Shown: positions 60,086 through 64,000 of the stretch, in pieces
How the letters are laid out: the number at the start of each line of letters is the position of its first letter
Position numbering within the stretch: the first letter of the stretch is position 1
DNA from: Candidatus Sulfotelmatobacter sp.
GTDB lineage: Bacteria; Vulcanimicrobiota; Vulcanimicrobiia; Vulcanimicrobiales; Vulcanimicrobiaceae
DNA length: 64,000 nt
NCBI GenBank assembly: GCA_035504415.1
Contig: DATJRY010000011.1
Span: 496,001-560,000 of the forward strand
Direction: 5' to 3'
Made by a program: the position numbers and the translations under genes
The notes under the pieces: model-generated
The model's input: only the letters and a program-made list of their open reading frames with translations
The model's database searches: none
What the model was told of the DNA's origin: nothing

Positions 60086-60266
60086 GCCGGGAGTGTTCCC
60101 GCAGCGGGGCACAGGACCTCGGCAGGAGCGGCCTCTCCGCTTGCCCGCTCGCAGGGGAGGCGTCGCGATTCCTACGAAGGTACGCGAGTTTTGGCGCGGT
60201 CCCGACTACACTTTGGTGGAGTCCAGCCGCTTGGACGCCCCGCCGTCCTGGTTCGATAGGAGAGAA

Positions 60267-60896
60267 ATGGCTCACGCAGAGGCGTACAAAGACCCGGGGA
60301 CGCCTGAGGAACAAACCCGGCGCACGTTCATGGCGAACGCCGTCGTCGCCCTGGGCGGCGTGATCGGCCTGAGCATCGCCGTCCCGCTGGTGTGGTCGCT
60401 GCTGCCGTCGGCCGAAGCGTCCGGCGACCAGTGGTCCGCACTGACGCCCGACGAGGCGGACCAGCTCAAGAAGGCAACCGCCAAGACGCCGGTGCGCGTG
60501 ACGTTCAACCTGCACGAGACGAACGGCTACTTCGGTGCCTCCGACTCCGAGGAGTTCGTCTGGGCGGTCGCCACGACCGACGATCAGCTCAAGGCCGAGC
60601 GGCCCGAGCTGTTCGGACCCGACGCGCCGAAGTATCCGGTCGTGAACATGGGGTTCGTGATCTTCAGCCCGATCTGCCCGCACCTGGGCTGCCGGTACCT
60701 GTGGAACACGCAGCAGAACAAGTTCCTCTGCCCCTGCCACGGCTCGCAGTACGACGAGCTCGGCAAGCACCTCGCCGGTCCGGCGCTGCGCGGTCTCGAT
60801 CCGCTCCCGTTGCGCGACTTCCAGGGCAAAGTCCAGGTGACGTGGATCGAGTATCAGACGAACACGCCCCAGATGATCATCCAAAAGATCGGATAG
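60267..60896 (+). CDS. Rieske iron-sulfur protein of the cytochrome bc complex
   Basis: 209 residues, ATG 60267 with AGGAGAG upstream. One membrane anchor ([20 protein letters not shown]), preceded by an Arg pair suited to the Tat route, then the [2Fe-2S] domain with CPHLGC and [24 protein letters not shown] closes the fold. It accepts electrons from quinol and passes them to cytochrome c. The fused cytochrome bc gene starts 13 bases later, forming the complex operon. Confidence 0.95.
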   Translation: MAHAEAYKDPGTPEEQTRRTFMANAVVALGGVIGLSIAVPLVWSLLPSAEASGDQWSALTPDEADQLKKATAKTPVRVTFNLHETNGYFGASDSEEFVWAVATTDDQLKAERPELFGPDAPKYPVVNMGFVIFSPICPHLGCRYLWNTQQNKFLCPCHGSQYDELGKHLAGPALRGLDPLPLRDFQGKVQVTWIEYQTNTPQMIIQKIG

Positions 60897-60909
60897 GGAC
60901 CGCACCACG

Positions 60910-62430
60910 ATGTTGAACTGGCTCGACTCGCGCACCGGACTCGTCACGCAGACGAAGGAATTCCTCACTGAGGACGTTCCGGGCGGCGCTTCGTATTGGT
61001 ACGCGTTCGGCTCCGCGACCGTGTTCGCGATGATCTTGCAGATCGCGACCGGCATTTTCTTGTGCTTCTACTACTCGCCGTCGACCGCGACCGCGTGGGA
61101 GTCGACGAAGTACCTGATCGAGAAAGTCCCCGCCGGCCACTTCGTGCTCTCGCTGCACTACTGGGGCGCGTCGGCCATGATCGCGTTCATGGCGATGCAC
61201 CTGCTGCAAGTGCTGCTGTGGGGCGCCTACAAGAAGCCGCGCGAGCTGCAGTGGATCGTCGGCGTGATCCTGTTCATCATCACGCTGGTGCTCGGCCTGA
61301 CCGGCTACCTGCTGCCGTGGGACCTCAACGCGCTGCTGGCCTCGAAGGTCGCGATCGACATCTCCGGCAACGCGCCGGTGCTCGGGCCGGCCGTGCAGCA
61401 GTTCTTGCAGGACGGCACCTCGATCGGCACGCTGACCATCAACCGCTTCTTCGGCATCCACGTCTGGCTGATGCCGGCGCTGCTGGTGCTGCTGGTCGCC
61501 TTGCACTTGGCGATCTTCCGCTGGAACGGCCCGGCCGGTCCGCCGATCGACGAGGCGCCCAAGCTCAAGCCCGGCCGCTTCTGGCCGGACCAGATGTTCA
61601 TGGACACGGTCCTCTCGTTCGTGATGTTCGTGATCATCGTCGCGCTGGCCGCGTTCGCGCCGGTCGGGCTCGACGACAAAGCCGATCCGAACAACGCGCA
61701 GTTCGTGCCGTATCCGGCCTGGTATTTCCTCGCGCTCTACGCGCTGCTCGACGCGGTCGGCAACTTGCCGCCGGCGATCGTGCAGTTCGCCTCGCTGATC
61801 GCGACGATCGTCGGCCCGACGCTGCTGATCGTCATCCTGATCGTCCTGCCGTTCATCGACCGCAACCCCTCGCGCCGGCTCACTCGCCGGCCGTGGGTCC
61901 TGGCCATCACCGCGCTGGTGATGATCGGCGCGATCGGCTTCTCGTACTTCGGCCAGTCGAACGTCGTCAACGGCCAGCTCGCGCACGGCATCATCGGCCC
62001 CAACGCGGCGGTCGCCGCCAACGGGCCGGCGCAGCTGCAGGTCGAGGGCGGCCCGCAAGGCACCGCCGGTGCCAGCGGCACCAGCGGCGGCTCGCCGACG
62101 TCGGCGACCGCCGGCGCGGGCGCGTCGGTGTACTCGGCGAATTGCAGTGGCTGCCACGGCGCGACCGGCCAGGGTACGCCGGGCGCGTTCCCGCCGCTGG
62201 CCAACAACCCGGTCGTGGTCGGCGATCCGACCAAGGTCATCGGGATCGTCTCCAACGGGCTGACCGGCAGCATCTCCGTCAACGGCGCGAGCTTCAACGG
62301 TCAGATGCCGGCCTGGAAGGGCAACCTCAAGCCCGACCAGATCGCCGCCGTCATCACCTACATCCGCAGCGCGTGGGGCAACAAGGCCTCCCCCGTCACC
62401 ACCGCCCAGGTCACCGCCGCGCAGAAGTAA
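60910..62430 (+). CDS. Cytochrome b fused to a C-terminal cytochrome c (quinol:cytochrome c reductase)
   Basis: 506 residues, ATG 60910. About eight membrane helices. Heme-b His pairs lie in LSLHYWGASAMIAFMAMH (13 residues between) and IHVWLMPALLVLLVALH (14 between), the latter as in b6f and Firmicutes forms. The Qo-site PEWY motif reads PAWY (VPYPAWYFLALYALL). After a Gly/Ser/Ala-rich linker (about residue 380-405) comes a class I cytochrome c with CSGCHGATGQGTPG and axial Met in FNGQMPAWKGNL. With the Rieske protein it forms a bc-type complex oxidising menaquinol. A terminator follows. Confidence 0.93.
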   Translation: MLNWLDSRTGLVTQTKEFLTEDVPGGASYWYAFGSATVFAMILQIATGIFLCFYYSPSTATAWESTKYLIEKVPAGHFVLSLHYWGASAMIAFMAMHLLQVLLWGAYKKPRELQWIVGVILFIITLVLGLTGYLLPWDLNALLASKVAIDISGNAPVLGPAVQQFLQDGTSIGTLTINRFFGIHVWLMPALLVLLVALHLAIFRWNGPAGPPIDEAPKLKPGRFWPDQMFMDTVLSFVMFVIIVALAAFAPVGLDDKADPNNAQFVPYPAWYFLALYALLDAVGNLPPAIVQFASLIATIVGPTLLIVILIVLPFIDRNPSRRLTRRPWVLAITALVMIGAIGFSYFGQSNVVNGQLAHGIIGPNAAVAANGPAQLQVEGGPQGTAGASGTSGGSPTSATAGAGASVYSANCSGCHGATGQGTPGAFPPLANNPVVVGDPTKVIGIVSNGLTGSISVNGASFNGQMPAWKGNLKPDQIAAVITYIRSAWGNKASPVTTAQVTAAQK

Positions 62431-62450
62431 GTGCGAACGCGAACGACCCG

Positions 62451-62484
62451 AAGGGCTCGCCGAATATCGGCGGGCCCTTTATTT
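62451..62484 (+). terminator. Intrinsic terminator after the cytochrome bc gene
   Basis: AAGGGCTCGCCG, loop of a few bases, then CGGCGGGCCCTTT with one bulge, followed by ATTTCT. It lies 20 bases after the stop codon. Confidence 0.75.
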
Positions 62485-62793
62485 CTGGTCGCGATCCTCC
62501 GGGTGCATGCAATCTGCCACCGCGATTCCCTCCGGCGGCGCACCAAAGCGCGTGAGCGCGGCATAGACCCGCCGCGCATTCTCGTCGTCGTTGGCAACCC
62601 AGACGTCAAGGTCGCCGGTAGCACGCGGCTCCGCGTGCACGGCGAGCGCGTGCGCTCCGATCAGGAGATACCAGTCCAGGTCTCCACTCGCTGCGCTCGG
62701 CGGGCCGCCGCGCTGTCTATCGACGTCGTTTTCGACGGGTGACTCGACGAGCCAGCCTACCCCTTCAGCTCGACCTTGTTGCCCGTCCGGCAC
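62479..62793 (-). pseudogene. Remnant of a nucleotidyltransferase-like (AbiEii/DUF6036-type) gene
   Basis: The frame contains YLLIGAHALAVHAEPRATGD then LDVWVANDDENARRVYAALT, the core of small nucleotidyltransferase proteins such as AbiEii-like or DUF6036 proteins (GGYAvxxHgxxRxTxDLDxxv pattern). Full members have about 150-200 residues, with 20-30 ahead of this motif and a long helical C-terminus. Here the C-terminus stops soon after and the N-terminal residues are not conserved. Probably a degraded gene. It overlaps the terminator of the bc operon. Confidence 0.55.
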
Positions 62794-62919
62794 CCCGGGT
62801 GGTCCCGCCCTGCGCGCCGAGCGCGCCGTTGAGCGTCACCAGGTCGATCAACGACCGCCCCGCGCGCATCTGCGTCAGTCTGATCTCGGGTTCCGCGCGT
62901 GGAACATCTCTCTCGCCTC

Positions 62920-64000
62920 TCAAGAGCAGCGTGGGCCGTCGACGTGCAGGAGCAGGGCGCGCGGCGGCGCGCCGAGCGGGCCGCGCGCGACGATCGCGGC
63001 GTCGCGGTGCAGTGCGTGAACGGCGTCGAGCAGACGCGGCGCGTCCTTCGGCAGGATGACGACCCACGCGGTGTCCGCCGAGCACACCGCGCGGTCGAAG
63101 GCCGGGATCCCGTCGGTGATGTCGAGTACCGGCGGCCGGGTGTAGAAGATCAGCCCGTTGCCGCCGCTCGCGCCGCGCGAGGCGACCAGGTCGCCCGGCC
63201 GCACGCCGGCGTCGATCGCCCGCGCCACCGGCGGGATCGGCTTGAGCCGTTCGGCCGCCGGTTCCGCGACGAACGCGATGAAGAGCACCAGCGCGCCGCT
63301 GGTGAGCGCCAGCACGTACGGCGACCAGGCCACGGTGGCGCGACGCGCGATCGTCACCACGGTCAACAGCGAGCCGAGCAGCATCGCCACGCCCAGGAAG
63401 ATCAGCTGCGGACCGACCGCCGCCAGATCGAACGTGAGCTCGTTGGTGCGCGCGAAGATCGCGATCGCGACCGCCATGCAGCCGACGAACACCGGGACGC
63501 TGGCTGCCGAGACGATCGCGGTGCGCCGTTCGGCGCCGGCGGCGACTCGCTCGAACCACAGCGCGACCAAGATCGCCAGCGCCGGCAACAGCAGCGCGAC
63601 GTAGTTGGGCAGCTTGGTGTTGGCGAAGCTGAAGAAGACGAACGGGACCACCGCCCACACCAGCGCCAGCCGGGCGAACGCGCCGTCGGCGCCGCGCGCT
63701 TCGTACCACGCCGCACGCACGGCCGCCGGCAAGAACGCGATCCACGGGAAGAAACCGAGGATCAGGACCGGGACGTAGTACCACACCGGCCCGCGCTGGT
63801 TCTCGATCACGCCGGTGTACCGGCCGATGGTGTAGTGGCCGATCAGCTCGACGATCGCGTGCGGGCCGACGCGCAGCCCGAGCAGCACGAACCACGGTAA
63901 CGTCACGATCAGGTACGCCAGCACGCCAAGCACGAGCACGCGCGGCGCGGGCGCGGCGAGCCGGCCCGCGCGCCACTCCCAGACCGCCCACGGTCCGATC
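62920..64000 (-). CDS. PMT/ArnT-like glycosyltransferase (GT39/83), 5'-truncated
   Basis: The frame stays open to the window end (WEWRAGRLAAPAPR upstream of the first internal start at 63939), so the N-terminal catalytic part lies outside. Visible: membrane helices (VLVLGVLAYLIVTLPWFVLL, VPVLILGFFPWIAFLPAAVR, PNYVALLLPALAILVALWF) and HYTIGRYTGVIENQRGPVWY, PFVFFSFANTKLPNYV, characteristic of 4-amino-4-deoxy-L-arabinose and dolichyl-phosphate mannosyltransferases. The C-terminal soluble part (LIFYTRPPVLDITDGIP) is periplasmic. It transfers sugars from a lipid carrier, perhaps to lipid A or protein. Confidence 0.88.
   Translation of the reverse strand, partial: IGPWAVWEWRAGRLAAPAPRVLVLGVLAYLIVTLPWFVLLGLRVGPHAIVELIGHYTIGRYTGVIENQRGPVWYYVPVLILGFFPWIAFLPAAVRAAWYEARGADGAFARLALVWAVVPFVFFSFANTKLPNYVALLLPALAILVALWFERVAAGAERRTAIVSAASVPVFVGCMAVAIAIFARTNELTFDLAAVGPQLIFLGVAMLLGSLLTVVTIARRATVAWSPYVLALTSGALVLFIAFVAEPAAERLKPIPPVARAIDAGVRPGDLVASRGASGGNGLIFYTRPPVLDITDGIPAFDRAVCSADTAWVVILPKDAPRLLDAVHALHRDAAIVARGPLGAPPRALLLHVDGPRCS

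Overview
The window is a 64 kb stretch of a very GC-rich bacterial chromosome. It is densely packed, with many 4-base start/stop overlaps (ATGA, GTGA) and many GTG starts. It carries a menaquinone-type respiratory chain (menG, a polyprenyl diphosphate synthase, a Rieske protein and cytochrome b fused to cytochrome c), system II cytochrome c maturation (ResB/CcsA), TatA/TatC and aerobic benzoyl-CoA (box) catabolism. No rRNA or phylogenetic marker is present, so the phylum cannot be fixed. A little-cultured high-GC lineage such as Vulcanimicrobiota (Eremiobacterota) fits, but this is only an impression.

Layout. 1-5.2 kb: the end of ettA, small hypotheticals, a large exported FecR/DUF6600 protein and a small secreted protein. 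5.2-19.6 kb: a box (benzoate) locus. A minus-strand operon (boxD, benzoate-CoA ligase, alpha/beta hydrolase, flavin-dependent monooxygenase) faces the regulator boxR and, further on, boxC-boxB on the plus strand. 10.2-13.5 kb: a 3.36 kb transposon with 22-bp inverted ends inserted in the divergent boxD/boxR control region. It carries a decayed IS1595-type transposase, a Panacea-type toxin-antitoxin pair, a 52-residue ORF, a ribbon-helix-helix-like protein and a tRNA-like gene followed by an inverted complement of its own D/anticodon arm. 14.4-16.4 kb: a second accessory block (hicB, hicA, an RHH-like pair, a gamma-glutamylcyclotransferase-like gene) separates boxR from boxC. 19.6-33 kb: a CitE-like lyase, a phospholipase C-like protein, a GAF-SpoIIE phosphatase, a class III CoA-transferase, a MaoC hydratase and three GGDEF-EAL paralogues. 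33-39.5 kb: helicase, peptide-binding protein, DUF885 peptidase and an intact diguanylate cyclase. 39.5-40 kb: a compact leader-peptide/hairpin arrangement ahead of a 63-residue ORF. 40-50 kb: SDR, ABC exporter, MFS, phosphoesterase, LOR/SDH protein, rsmI, Uma2 nuclease, metG, TonB-like protein, tatD. 50.8-64 kb: menG, prenyl synthase, tatA, tatC, resB, ccsA, cytochrome c, selO, MFS, RRM protein, DUF2630, Rieske, cytochrome bc and a glycosyltransferase running off the end.

How it works together. Benzoate is activated by the ligase, epoxidised by BoxB, ring-opened by BoxC and oxidised by BoxD under BoxR control; the reductase BoxA is not in the window. The transposon appears to have split the BoxR operator between boxD and boxR, leaving hybrid promoters at both of its ends, while the operator in front of boxC is a perfect TGCA-N6-TGCA palindrome. 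The quinone, Tat, heme-maturation and bc-complex genes form a respiratory neighbourhood.

The two most unusual sequence structures are the tRNA-like gene with its complementary downstream arm (13.2-13.45 kb) and the leader-peptide attenuator candidate at 39.56-39.99 kb. All functional calls come from reading motifs; no database search was possible.
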